A stretch of DNA of 8,242 nucleotides from Acidobacteriota bacterium (GCA_003222935.1 QHXL01000496.1:1-8242); one strand, 5' to 3'; shown: positions 1 through 7,330, counted from the stretch's first letter. The notes: generated by a model from the letters alone, not told the origin. Program-made: numbers and translations.

Positions 1-899
1 CTGATAAGGTCCAGCAGTCTCTCCTGCTGTGCAGCATTCAGCGTCGAGACTTTTATGCCTTCCGGCTGGACCACCTTTCCGTCCTGACCCGCTCCCAGCA
101 CGAGATCATTTACCTGATAGTTGAGTATCGCCTTCTGCTGTTGCGTCCCATCCAGTGAATTGATGAGCGCAAAACCCTTGTCATTCTCGCGACCCAAAGG
201 ACGAACGGTCTCACTGTTCAGTTTGTATGCGGCCGGCTGGGCGGCTGGCAGACTGGGCGCCAGCACATTGCTCTTACCCACGATAGTCACATTGATTGCG
301 AGATGATGACCGCCAAACTGAATCATCCAGGGATCGCTGAGCGAAGGCGCGCCGAAAAACGCGAGAAAGTAATTGTCGCGTCCGAACATCGGATTGGCGC
401 CACGTCCCGGACCTCCCTGCCCCGCACCGGGTGGCAGTCCAGGCGGCTGACCTCCCGCTCGTGGTCCACCGGGCGGTCCTGTGTCCGTAGTCTTCAGCAC
501 TTCGTCGCCTTCCATAATCTCTTTCACTTTTTGCAGGCCGCGCGGACTTAACGTGACGGCAAGGAGTTCGAAGGCTGCGGCGCGCTGCGGGGCAGTCATA
601 TCACCCACACGGACTCCATTTCGCGGAACCATGGCCACCGGAAAATTAGACCACCTGCTTTTTACTGAACTGTCGAACGGCAGGCTTGCCTTGGAGCGAG
701 CAGCATCATCGAGTGTCGCTAGAAAAGCTTTGGCAGCGGTGACAGCCCTGGCAGTGTTGTCTATCGCTCTGGCAGGTTCGAATAAGGTATTAATTTTGTT
801 CTGTGGCTGCTTTGCATTTAGCCAGATTAACCGCACGGAAAACAATCCAAGCAAACACAGTGAAATGGTTCCGACTTTTCGTTTAGTGGATGACGTCAT
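1..899 (-). CDS. DUF3500-family exported protein, 3' end outside window
   Basis: Translating the minus strand from an ATG at 899 gives 299 uninterrupted codons that run off the left edge, so the C-terminus is missing. An in-frame TAA lies two codons upstream of the ATG, which fixes this as the first ATG. A weak AGGA lies about 10 nt upstream. Residues 6-29 (KRKV, then a hydrophobic run ending WLNA) look like a signal peptide or membrane anchor. Residues 43-135 are mostly helical-looking. Residues 141-168 are a Gly/Pro-rich linker. Residues 176-210 (YFLAFFGAPS, then FGGHHLAINVTIVG) match my memory of the DUF3500 signature, whose function is unknown. The protein is probably periplasmic or secreted. 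It is divergent from the PD40 gene to its right. The family call is good; no function is assigned. Confidence 0.8.
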   Translation of the reverse strand, partial: MTSSTKRKVGTISLCLLGLFSVRLIWLNAKQPQNKINTLFEPARAIDNTARAVTAAKAFLATLDDAARSKASLPFDSSVKSRWSNFPVAMVPRNGVRVGDMTAPQRAAAFELLAVTLSPRGLQKVKEIMEGDEVLKTTDTGPPGGPRAGGQPPGLPPGAGQGGPGRGANPMFGRDNYFLAFFGAPSLSDPWMIQFGGHHLAINVTIVGKSNVLAPSLPAAQPAAYKLNSETVRPLGRENDKGFALINSLDGTQQQKAILNYQVNDLVLGAGQDGKVVQPEGIKVSTLNAAQQERLLDLI

Positions 900-1134
900 T
901 AGTTATTGATCCTGGCATTGTGTCATAAGAACATGGGCCAGCCTTCACGAAATTCTTCGCCCTGGGCATCCTCTTATAACACCTAAGGTGTACCCATTTG
1001 AAAGCGATTTGTGGTAGCACGTTTCGCTGGGGAATGAAGAACTGTTTGACGACACCTCGCGATCTCTTCTATGGTTATCTCCTCAGCTCACGATCTAGTA
1101 CAAAGCTCGTATCCAGGGGTTCTCAAAAAAACAC
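900..1134. other. Divergent intergenic region
   Basis: This gap separates the start of the DUF3500 gene (minus) from the start of the PD40 gene (plus), so it should carry promoters for both. I see a TATAAC hexamer at 975-980 overlapping a 13-nt dyad at 979-991, but no convincing -35 box at standard spacing and no clear Shine-Dalgarno before the ATG at 1135. Short open frames crossing the gap have no recognisable product. Confidence 0.5.
979..991. promoter_or_regulatory. 13-nt perfect dyad next to a -10-like box
   Basis: ACACCT-A-AGGTGT is a perfect inverted repeat with one central base. It overlaps the end of a TATAAC hexamer in the gap between divergent genes. That position would suit an operator, but the dyad is short enough to arise by chance and no regulator gene is present in the window. 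Confidence 0.25.
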
Positions 1135-1605
1135 ATGTCGTTAACGCATCTCCTTGGCTTGCCCACACGCCGGGCCTCTATAACAGCCCGATTATTGTTA
1201 GTGATTTGCTTGTTTGGCGGCTGCTTTTCACTGACTTTTGCGCAGAGTCCGCCGACCGGCCTGGTCTCGGTCAATCGTTTTCTCAATGGCGGGGGAGATC
1301 AGTTCACCAGCGGCGAAAGCGTCACGTTCAGTAGTGATGGGCGGTACGTTCTTTTTGTCACCGCGGCTTCCAATCTAGTACCGAACGACAACAACAACAC
1401 CGGTGATGTTTTTGTCAGGGATCGCCAAACCGGACAGACCATCCTCGTTAGTGTGAACGCGGCGGGGACTGGTCCAGGTAATGTTGGTGGTGGAGGCCTC
1501 GGCGCAATCTCGGCTGACGGTCGTTATGTCGCCTTCCTGAGCGACTCCTCAGATCTCGTTACCAACGATACTGCGGCGTTTGTTGGAACCCAGATCTTCA
1601 CGTAA
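1135..1605 (+). pseudogene. N-terminal fragment of PD40/Calx-beta repeat protein (frameshifted)
   Basis: This 156-residue frame is the 5' part of the gene that continues at about 1602 in another frame. Residues 1-37 form a signal peptide: arginines at 12-13, a hydrophobic run LLLVICLFGGCFSLTF, then AQ before SPP. Residues from about 57 form a first propeller-type repeat (FSSDGRYVLFV, ASNLVPND, DVFVRD, LVSVN). A second repeat starts near 128 (ISADGRYVAFLS, SSDLVTND) and is cut short after QIFT by TAA at 1603-1605. In intact repeats of this protein the stretch after the equivalent F continues VRDxQ. Here the body resumes in another frame with VTKLVSKN. The start is the first ATG that gives a signal peptide; no good ribosome site is visible. 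Exported product; function unknown. Confidence 0.75.
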
Positions 1606-1613
1606 CGAAACTA

Positions 1614-3776
1614 GTGTCGAAAAACTTTGCCGGCACAGGTCATGGAAATAGTTTTGCGGACGTCTTTAGCCGTCTCAGTATTAGCGCTGATGGCCGCTTT
1701 GTGGCGTTTACAAGCAGGGCTAGTGATTTGGTGTCGGCGCCCGATACTAACAATGAACAGGATGTGTTCGTTCGTGACCTGCAGAATGAAACTACCCGTC
1801 TTGTTAGCTTAAACCTCAGTGGTACAGCGGCTGGAATGCGCGGTTCAGATAATGGGATCATCTCCGCGAATGGTAAGTTTGTTGCCTTTTATAGCTTCGC
1901 GAAAGACCTCGTCTGGCTCAACATTCAATTTGGCACTCACGCTTACATCCGCGATCTCGAAAACAACGTAACAACACTCGTCACCCCGAATAGTGCTGGT
2001 ACTGATGGTGCGGGCGTCGATTCTAATAGCGAACGGGATATGGCGATCAGTGCTGACGGAAGATACATCGCCTTTGTCAGCGACTCTTCTAATCTCGTCG
2101 TAAACGATGCGGGTATAAAACAAGACGTGTTTGTGCGTGATACGAAGTTGAATACGACAACGCTAGTGAGCGTTAACATGAGTGGTGGATCATCAGGGAG
2201 TGGAACTTCCGGGCAGCTTTCAATGAGCCCGGACGGTCGTTTTGTTGCTTTTGTCAGCGGCGCAACTGATCTCGTGGCCAACGATACAAATAATCAGCAG
2301 GATGTATTTGTCCGAGACTTACAAACAAACACTACCTCACTGATTACCATTAACACTTCCGGCACTCCGGCAGGAAACGGTAACGCTGATTCCCTTTTCA
2401 TTTCTCGACTATTCAGACCATCAATCAGTGCTGACGGGCGTTACGTAGCCTTCACGAGTAAAGCGAGTGACTTAACTCCAGGACCTGATACAAACGGCGG
2501 AACTCCAACTATTGATATTTTCATTCGCGATCGCCAGGCAAACACTACGAGACTCGTCACCACCAACTATCTGGGTACTGATAGTGGAAGCGGCGGTTCC
2601 GCAAGTTATCCGCTCGTAACTGACGACGGAAAACTCGTGTTCTATTTCAGCGGTATGCGAGATTTAGTTGGTAATGACTTTACAAACGTTGGCGACATCT
2701 TCGTCTTCGCAAATTTGCCGCAACCTGATCAGGCCCGCTTCAAAATCGCCGTGACAGACGTCAATGAAAACGGGGGAACGGTAATTGTCTCTGTGATTCT
2801 AGCCAATGCTTCGTCCGCGCCCGTCTCCGTAGGTTTCAATACGACTAATGGAACCGCGGCTAGTGGCAGTGATTACATCGCGACATCAGGGACGCTTAAC
2901 TTTGCACCGGGTGAAACGGAAAAGACTTTCCCTGTCACGATTCTCAATGACACTCTCATCGAAAACGACGAAACCATTATCGTCAGACTCTCAAATCCCT
3001 CAGGGCCATTCAGCCTCGGCGACCCGAATATCGCCTCGATCAAGATAGTCGATGACGAGCCACCACCCAGTATTCGAATCGATGATCTCATCACTTTCGA
3101 AGGAGACATCGGGCAGTTCAACTTTCAATTCAGGGTTCGACTGTCGGCGCCCAGTCAAAGGTCAATCACCGTGGCCTTTATTACTCAGCCAGGTACGGCA
3201 GCCCTCAATGTTGATTTCGTACCGAGCCTTGGCCAAATAACTTTCGCCCCGGGTCAAACTTCGCAAACCGGCATTATCAAAGTGATTGGTGATTTCGCGG
3301 TTGAGGGCAATGAGAACTTTTCAATCAATCTCAGTAACCCCAGCAATGCGACTATTAGTGACGGTCAAGGCATCGTCACTATTGTGGACGACGACGCGTT
3401 TCTTTTGCTCACCGAGGAGAATTCGCAACGAGCGATCGCGCTTGATTCAGTGCTGTTTACTCGCGAGAGTTTCCCCGTCGGAAATCAACTCAATTTCAGT
3501 TCAGACCATACGACGAGGATAGTTCTATTTACGGTTGGTCTGAAGTTGGCGTTTAATGAACACTTTTCGGCCGTAACAGCTTCAGCCGAAGACTCACAGG
3601 GAAATATTTTTCCTCTCACAGTTGAAGCTGTCGAGTTTGTTCCTACCGCTGGGTGGCTTCAACAAGTTGTGCTGAAGTTGAATAGCCAGGTACCAAGTTC
3701 CGGTGATCTTAAGGTAAAGCTCACCCTTCATGGATCATCTACTAATACCGTACTCGTTGGCATTCGACCCGACTAA
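1614..3776 (+). CDS. PD40-repeat and Calx-beta exported protein, body (5' frameshift)
   Basis: This is a 720-residue frame. Its formal GTG start at 1614 is only the first start-like codon after a frameshift; the homologous reading begins near 1602. Residues 1 to about 370 hold six to seven repeats of about 55-65 residues with the pattern IS-DGR-VAF-S-A-DLV-ND---DVFVRD-----T-LV--N-(A/S)GT. This is the PD40/TolB-like beta-propeller repeat, bringing the joined gene to about eight blades. Residues about 373-482 and 485-595 are two Calx-beta domains, each ending in a VDDE/VDDD motif typical of their calcium-binding loops. Residues about 596-720 (LNFSSD, VLFTVGLKL, then WLQQVVLKL and VLVGIRPD) match a C-terminal domain I remember from acidobacterial surface proteins. 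The likely role is an extracellular adhesive or structural protein; no enzyme motif is seen. Confidence 0.85.
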   Translation: MSKNFAGTGHGNSFADVFSRLSISADGRFVAFTSRASDLVSAPDTNNEQDVFVRDLQNETTRLVSLNLSGTAAGMRGSDNGIISANGKFVAFYSFAKDLVWLNIQFGTHAYIRDLENNVTTLVTPNSAGTDGAGVDSNSERDMAISADGRYIAFVSDSSNLVVNDAGIKQDVFVRDTKLNTTTLVSVNMSGGSSGSGTSGQLSMSPDGRFVAFVSGATDLVANDTNNQQDVFVRDLQTNTTSLITINTSGTPAGNGNADSLFISRLFRPSISADGRYVAFTSKASDLTPGPDTNGGTPTIDIFIRDRQANTTRLVTTNYLGTDSGSGGSASYPLVTDDGKLVFYFSGMRDLVGNDFTNVGDIFVFANLPQPDQARFKIAVTDVNENGGTVIVSVILANASSAPVSVGFNTTNGTAASGSDYIATSGTLNFAPGETEKTFPVTILNDTLIENDETIIVRLSNPSGPFSLGDPNIASIKIVDDEPPPSIRIDDLITFEGDIGQFNFQFRVRLSAPSQRSITVAFITQPGTAALNVDFVPSLGQITFAPGQTSQTGIIKVIGDFAVEGNENFSINLSNPSNATISDGQGIVTIVDDDAFLLLTEENSQRAIALDSVLFTRESFPVGNQLNFSSDHTTRIVLFTVGLKLAFNEHFSAVTASAEDSQGNIFPLTVEAVEFVPTAGWLQQVVLKLNSQVPSSGDLKVKLTLHGSSTNTVLVGIRPD

Positions 3777-3788
3777 ACGTCACCATTC

Positions 3789-3811
3789 TGAGGTCACGAT
3801 TTGTGACCTCA
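3789..3811. terminator. Hairpin between convergent genes
   Basis: TGAGGTCAC, loop GATTT, GTGACCTCA: a perfect 9-bp stem. It lies 12 nt after the stop of the PD40 gene and 58 nt beyond the stop of the convergent repeat gene, so it could serve both strands. Neither side has a T-tract, so it is not a canonical intrinsic terminator; it may act with Rho or as a 3'-end stabiliser. Confidence 0.5.
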
Positions 3812-3868
3812 AACATTCCGCCAGCCATCCAGGGATAAGCGCGATTGCGCCTCCCCGTTCCTGCCTAT

Positions 3869-4636
3869 TTAAGGCACCATCGCGGTGACACCAAACTGCA
3901 AATAGTTACTCCTTGCCGCGAGAATATTGACCTCGGTCATCCCGGATGCAGTGCTCGACATTTTGATCGCGTAGATATCTCGACGAGGCCCTATCGCGAA
4001 GGCAAAATTCGAGCTGACCTCGGGTAGTGCGGTGCCCGTCTGCAGGGCATAGGTTTGAAAGGAACTGGCACGAGTAAGCACGTGAACTTCCGTCTTCCTG
4101 GCACCCGTCGCCTTCTTTTTGATAGCGAGCAGGTCTCCATTAGCAGCTACAACAAACGAGAAGCTCAGATCTGTCTTGTGAAGAGCAGTTCCGGTCTGCA
4201 GACCAAACCTCTGATAATTACTAGCTGCGGTGAGAATGTGGACTTCAGTTGAGCTGACACCCATTCTTTTAATCGCATAGATATCTCGATTGGGACCGAT
4301 GGCAAAAGCATAACTTTCATCCGTTGGACCAAGTGCCGTGCCGGTCTGCAACCCGAAGCTTTTGTACTTGCTCGCAGCTGTCAGGACATGGATTTCCGTG
4401 TTGCCAGCGCCAGTCGCCCATTTCTTGATCGCAATAACGTCACCGTTGTCAGCCACTACGAAATCGTAACTGCTATCAGTCTCTTTCAACGCTGTAGTGG
4501 TTTCGAGACCCCATCCTTGATAACCGCTGGCTGCGGTGATGATGTGAACCTCGGTTGAATCGGTGCCAGTGTTACTCTTCTTGATCGCAAATAGATCCCC
4601 GTTTGGTCGGAGTACGTATCTGCGAACTCTGGCCAA
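3869..4636 (-). CDS. Five-unit repeat protein of unknown function, body (5' frameshift)
   Basis: This 255-residue frame consists almost entirely of five tandem units, at residues 7-58, 59-110, 111-160, 161-212 and 213-255 (the last cut short). The unit is about 52 residues: F-V-A-NGD--AIKK--TG---TEVHVLTAAS-YQ-FGLQTGTAL--TD. Units 1, 2 and 4 carry NGD; units 3 and 5 carry FAIGPxRDIYAIK, so units 2+3 and 4+5 look like a duplicated pair. The pattern suggests a beta-propeller or tachylectin-like fold, but I recognise no named family. The only in-frame start is a TTG at 4636 with TAG three codons upstream and no ribosome site. A signal peptide with a good ribosome site lies just upstream in another frame, so the gene appears frameshifted near 4620-4637. 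The product would have been exported. It is convergent with the PD40 gene. Confidence 0.75.
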   Translation of the reverse strand: MARVRRYVLRPNGDLFAIKKSNTGTDSTEVHIITAASGYQGWGLETTTALKETDSSYDFVVADNGDVIAIKKWATGAGNTEIHVLTAASKYKSFGLQTGTALGPTDESYAFAIGPNRDIYAIKRMGVSSTEVHILTAASNYQRFGLQTGTALHKTDLSFSFVVAANGDLLAIKKKATGARKTEVHVLTRASSFQTYALQTGTALPEVSSNFAFAIGPRRDIYAIKMSSTASGMTEVNILAARSNYLQFGVTAMVP

Positions 4637-4697
4637 GTGTGACTAAGGAGGATGTAAGCAGAAGTGCACAGAGTAGAAGTATTTGTTTTGTTAGCAA
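4572..4697 (-). pseudogene. Signal-peptide fragment of the five-unit repeat protein
   Basis: Starting at a TTG at 4697, this frame encodes 41 residues before TAA at 4572-4574. It begins with a clear signal peptide: TKQ, then ILLLCALLLTSSLVTLG, then QSSQ. An AAAGGA ribosome site (plus-strand 4707-4712) lies 9 nt upstream. The frame is offset by one base from the repeat body, so one extra base (or two missing) between about 4620 and 4645 would explain the break. Joined, the product would read signal peptide, QSSQ, then the first repeat (YVLRPNGD). Too short for standard gene finders. The start is inferred from the ribosome site; no in-frame ATG is nearby. Confidence 0.6.
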
Positions 4698-4835
4698 GTC
4701 AAGTTTTCCTTTGAAAAATGTCGATGGTTCGACAGCTGACGCTGCCCATCGAGGTGCGTGATTGATAGCGGCCTTCTAGTGTCGAGACCTCTTATTCGTT
4801 CGTATTGAAGTCACAAAGGTGGTGCGAGTGGAACG

Positions 4836-4873
4836 AACCAATTGGGTCATGATTGTCTAATGACTGGTTGGTT
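4836..4873. promoter_or_regulatory. Imperfect dyad in divergent intergenic region
   Basis: AACCAA (4836-4841) pairs with TTGGTT (4868-4873). Inside it, GGTCAT (4845-4850) pairs with ATGACT (4860-4865), with one G-T pair, around a 9-nt loop. The two stem parts are offset by one base. It sits about midway between the two divergent starts and could be an operator or a transcribed hairpin; significance is uncertain. Confidence 0.25.
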
Positions 4874-5035
4874 TGAACGGATTGTAGTACTGGTGGTCCA
4901 ATTTGCCTAACCGATCGTAATCCGCTGCGTGCGAAGAGGCGAACGTACTCAATTCAAGTACCAGCTATTTCACTCATTTTGCTATCTCTTACTTGGCGTC
5001 TTAATATTCAGCTCGTACTTCCACAGATCCTGTTC

Positions 5036-5040
5036 AGGAG
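5036..5040 (+). promoter_or_regulatory. Ribosome binding site deciding the peptidase start
   Basis: AGGAG lies 8 nt before the ATG at 5049. This near-ideal site selects 5049 rather than the upstream in-frame codon at 4929, and it places a signal peptide at the N-terminus. Confidence 0.75.
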
Positions 5041-5048
5041 ACCACTTA

Positions 5049-5240
5049 ATGCGACCTGCCAAAAAGGCGTTTGTTGTTTCGATATTATTTATTTTTGCAC
5101 TCTCTACCAAAACCATCGCGCAACAAAGTTCTGAGTTAAGAGACGACAAACTGAAATCACGGGCGGAGTTGACTAACTACGAAGAGATTATGAAGAAGTG
5201 CTCAACTTCATTGGTGAACTGCAAAAGCGTAGTCCGCTGA
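5049..5240 (+). pseudogene. N-terminal fragment of M14 carboxypeptidase (frameshifted)
   Basis: The ATG at 5049 follows AGGAG with 8-nt spacing. Residues 1-22 form a signal peptide: RPAKK, hydrophobic AFVVSILFIFALS, then TIAQ before QSSE. The sequence continues to TNYEE (ending at 5186), a lead-in I associate with this M14 group. After that the frame yields non-homologous residues and stops at 5240. The catalytic body is in another frame from about 5189, where [12 protein letters not shown] continues the expected order. About one base (mod 3) is missing between 5186 and 5189; family memory (NYEE-T-S-x-Y) suggests a gap of about 7 nt. Confidence 0.7.
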
Positions 5241-6724
5241 TTCGTCTCGAGTCGTTCGGCAAATCAGAAGAGGGACGTAGTCTGCCACTCATGATTCTCT
5301 CCGACTCGCCAATTTCGAACCCACGCGATGCCCGGGCCACAGGCAAACCAATTGTCTTTATCATGGCAAACATTCACGCCGGCGAAGTCGAAGGCAAGGA
5401 GGCGATGTTGCACCTTTCTCGCCGCATCTTGTTTGGCGACCTCAAGCCGCTGCTCGGCAAGTTGATAATTCTTATTGCGCCGATTTACAACGCCGACGGG
5501 AACGAGAAGATCGACGTTAATAACCGCAGCGCTCAGAATGGTCCAATCGCAGGAGTTGGCGTGCGCGAAAACTCCAAAGGTTACGACCTCAACCGTGATT
5601 ACATAAAACTCGACTCGCCCGAAGCGCGAGCACTCATCAATCTATGTAACCGTTGGGATCCGCACCTTACAGTTGACCTGCACACCACTAACGGCTCGTA
5701 TCATGGCTATCACCTGACCTACTCACAGCCGCTCAATCCAAATACAAGCGCCGCAATTCTTAGTTATCACCGCGACAAGATGCTCCCGGCAATTACGAGG
5801 GCTATGCTCAAGAATCATAACTTTCGCAGTTACTACTACGGCAATTTCCCACGCTTTACTAATCTGCCAACGCCAGGTGAAAAGACGCGTTGGGAGGCGT
5901 TCACGCATCAGCCGCGTATCGGACAGAACTACCATGGTCTTCGTAATCGCCTGACGATTCTTTCCGAAGCATATAGCTACCTGACATTCAAACGGCGCGT
6001 TGAAGTCACGGAGAGCTTTGTAGAAGAGATCTTCAAATATGCTGCAGCAAACGCACTCGAGATTCTGCAACTGACAAAACGCGCAGACGACGAAACCGTG
6101 AGTGGCTTTTCAAGCAACAAAACAATCGAGCAAGGCGTTGAGTTTGAAATGCGGCCTCTGCCAAAACCTGTCGACATTCTCATCGGTGAAGTTGTAAAGG
6201 TGAAAAACCCGCGTTCGGGTAAAGACATGACGGCGATGGTGGAAGATAAATTCAAACCGGTCCGAATGGACGATTACGGCATCTTCGCAGCGAAAAGAAG
6301 TGTAGTTGCGCCGCGCGCCTACATCTTCAAACCCGAGAAGAACCTTGAAGGCGTGATCGAAAAACTGGTCCAACACGGAATCGCGGTCGAAGAGCTGACC
6401 GCCCCGCTTCAGACCGAAGTTGATGTGTTCACAATCGCAAACGCTACTCGCGCCCAACGCGCCTTTCAGAATCATCGCGAAATGAAGATCACTGGAACGT
6501 ATCAGAAGGAGAGCATGACCTTCCCTGCCGGAACAATCATTGTCAGAACCGCGCAGCCCCTAGGGCGACTTGTTTGTTATTTACTTGAGGCCGAAAGCGA
6601 TGATGGTTTGGTTGATTGGAACTTTTTTGATTCTTACCTTGAAGCGGGAAAAACTTTTCCGGTGTACAAAATAATGCAGACCGTAAACACGGCGAGTAGG
6701 TTGATCAGTAACGACGCGCGTTAG
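5198..6724 (+). CDS. M14-family zinc carboxypeptidase, catalytic body (5' frameshift)
   Basis: This 508-residue frame has a formal GTG start at 5198 just after the frameshift. Zinc ligands of the M14 type are visible: H60 and E63 in [11 protein letters not shown], and H162 in [16 protein letters not shown] (128-135) supplies the substrate-binding Asn-Arg pair, and E257 in LSEAYSY is the probable general-base glutamate. All key residues are present. The segment after about 285, including [17 protein letters not shown] and [18 protein letters not shown], matches the C-terminal extension I remember in long M14 proteins of Acidobacteria and Bacteroidetes. The likely reaction is release of C-terminal amino acids from peptides, or cleavage of a related amide, in the periplasm. 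Without its signal peptide the fragment would remain cytoplasmic, so the gene is probably non-functional unless the frameshift is an artefact. The substrate cannot be told. Confidence 0.85.
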   Translation: MLNFIGELQKRSPLIRLESFGKSEEGRSLPLMILSDSPISNPRDARATGKPIVFIMANIHAGEVEGKEAMLHLSRRILFGDLKPLLGKLIILIAPIYNADGNEKIDVNNRSAQNGPIAGVGVRENSKGYDLNRDYIKLDSPEARALINLCNRWDPHLTVDLHTTNGSYHGYHLTYSQPLNPNTSAAILSYHRDKMLPAITRAMLKNHNFRSYYYGNFPRFTNLPTPGEKTRWEAFTHQPRIGQNYHGLRNRLTILSEAYSYLTFKRRVEVTESFVEEIFKYAAANALEILQLTKRADDETVSGFSSNKTIEQGVEFEMRPLPKPVDILIGEVVKVKNPRSGKDMTAMVEDKFKPVRMDDYGIFAAKRSVVAPRAYIFKPEKNLEGVIEKLVQHGIAVEELTAPLQTEVDVFTIANATRAQRAFQNHREMKITGTYQKESMTFPAGTIIVRTAQPLGRLVCYLLEAESDDGLVDWNFFDSYLEAGKTFPVYKIMQTVNTASRLISNDAR

Positions 6725-6753
6725 GGTGTACACTCGATCCACGTGGGCAAACA

Positions 6754-6880
6754 GTCAGTACAGCCACGGGATAGCGTCGGGTCCGGCCGCCACCACACGA
6801 TCGCGTCGGCACACAGTCAGTACCGTCACACGACCGCCTCGGCACACAGTCAGTACCGTTACGCGGTAGCGTCGGGTCCG
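6754..6880 (+). repeat. REP-like repeat cluster, left of transposase pair
   Basis: Three units begin GTCAGTAC at 6754, 6816 and 6849. The first and third are 32-nt units (6754-6785, 6849-6880) sharing a 3' half AGCGTCGGGTCCG, with five mismatches by my count. The second and third share a 21-nt exact direct repeat, 33 nt apart (6806-6826 and 6839-6859). The third unit contains a hairpin, TACCG (6854-6858) and CGGTA (6864-6868). The cluster begins 29 nt after the peptidase stop and ends 6 nt beyond the stop of the left transposase. Its third unit is repeated inverted at 7712-7743 with one mismatch. Confidence 0.75.
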
Positions 6881-6886
6881 CCGAGA

Positions 6887-7330
6887 TCACTCATCAAAGT
6901 CCGGCAGATCATCCCCCTGTCCATACAGCACGTAATCGATCGCTCTCGCGATGCTTCGCTCATTCCATAGTTTCCGCTTGCTACCTTTACGCACCCATGG
7001 ACTAAACGGGTGCGGCCAGAGTTTTTGTTGTCTTAACTCTCGAGTCGCGTTTGCTTTGAACCCGTTAAGGACAATCATGGGGGGACGATTGGCGCACACA
7101 ACCGTGTGCACGTGGTTGGTGCGAACATTAATTGCCAATAGTGACCACTTACGGATGCGGCACGTCTCCCGGATCGCAGCCTTAATACACTTACGTTCTC
7201 GCGCGCCAAGAGTGAATGGTACGGCTTTGAGTTGTTGATTGTTGTAGCGGTGCCAGCGCGCGTTTGGAGGGATATAGGGTGAGCCGTATTGGTTGTGAAA
7301 ACGTCGATCGAGCCGCTTATATCCCTCCAA
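6887..7330 (-). CDS. Y1/HUH (IS200-like, REP-associated) transposase, left copy
   Basis: This frame is a 147-residue protein of the small Y1 transposase type linked to REP repeats (RAYT). These are single-strand nucleases that act on hairpin DNA. The HUH-type motif is seen as TNHVHTVV; candidate catalytic tyrosines lie in AIDYVLYGQG near the C-terminus. From YIPPN onward it matches the right copy at 112 of 129 residues by my count, with no gaps. Its start is poorly defined: the only start-like codon is TTG at 7330, without an upstream ribosome site, and the first 18 residues are encoded opposite the partner's 5' end. It ends 6 nt from a REP-like hairpin. It may lack a working start and depend on the partner, or use an unusual start. 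Confidence 0.8.
   Translation of the reverse strand: MEGYKRLDRRFHNQYGSPYIPPNARWHRYNNQQLKAVPFTLGARERKCIKAAIRETCRIRKWSLLAINVRTNHVHTVVCANRPPMIVLNGFKANATRELRQQKLWPHPFSPWVRKGSKRKLWNERSIARAIDYVLYGQGDDLPDFDE
7266..7271 (+). promoter_or_regulatory. Ribosome binding site of the right transposase
   Basis: GGAGGG lies 7 nt before GTG at 7279. The same bases, read on the other strand, encode the two prolines of the left copy's YIPPN motif, so the site is both a translation signal and part of the opposing gene. Confidence 0.5.

Larger units (their letters stand above)
4698..5048. other. Gene-free region between divergent exported-protein genes
   Basis: This 351-base stretch lies between the start of the repeat-protein gene (minus) and the start of the M14 peptidase (plus). 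It holds the ribosome sites of both genes (4707-4712 minus, 5036-5040 plus) and an imperfect dyad at 4836-4873. I see no RNA gene and no convincing protein frame. Frames that extend the peptidase upstream to 4929 lack a ribosome site and are non-coding in character. Confidence 0.5.

Noticed and set aside
481..909. A 142-residue plus-strand open frame, with others at 121-306 and 303-551
   Set aside because: They lie opposite the DUF3500 gene, whose minus-strand translation has a signal peptide and family motifs. The plus frames are composition-driven shadows.
1135..1248. Lipoprotein signal (LFGGC) in the PD40 protein
   Set aside because: Phe at -3 and Leu at -4 do not fit a standard lipobox, and a better signal peptidase I site (FAQ before SPP) follows 8 residues later.
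1071..1334. Overlapping plus-strand frame before the PD40 gene
   Set aside because: It has no ribosome site or recognisable sequence and overlaps the signal peptide frame that begins at 1135.
4929..5048. Upstream extension of the peptidase N-terminus
   Set aside because: AGGAG at 5036-5040 and the signal peptide starting at 5049 give a much better start; the extension adds a second hydrophobic stretch with no ribosome site.
5180..5200. Programmed ribosomal frameshift in the peptidase
   Set aside because: There is no slippery heptamer or downstream structure at the junction, and a few codons appear to be missing, so a deletion is simpler.
6806..6880. Short CRISPR-like array (33-nt period)
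   Set aside because: Only two exact 21-nt repeats with a 12-nt gap, no spacers of usual size and no cas genes. The inverted copy beyond the transposases marks it as REP-like.
6951..7238. Plus-strand frame opposite the left transposase, and the matching minus frame 7347-7616
   Set aside because: The two are similar to each other only because the transposase copies are; both are antisense shadows of conserved HUH transposase codons.
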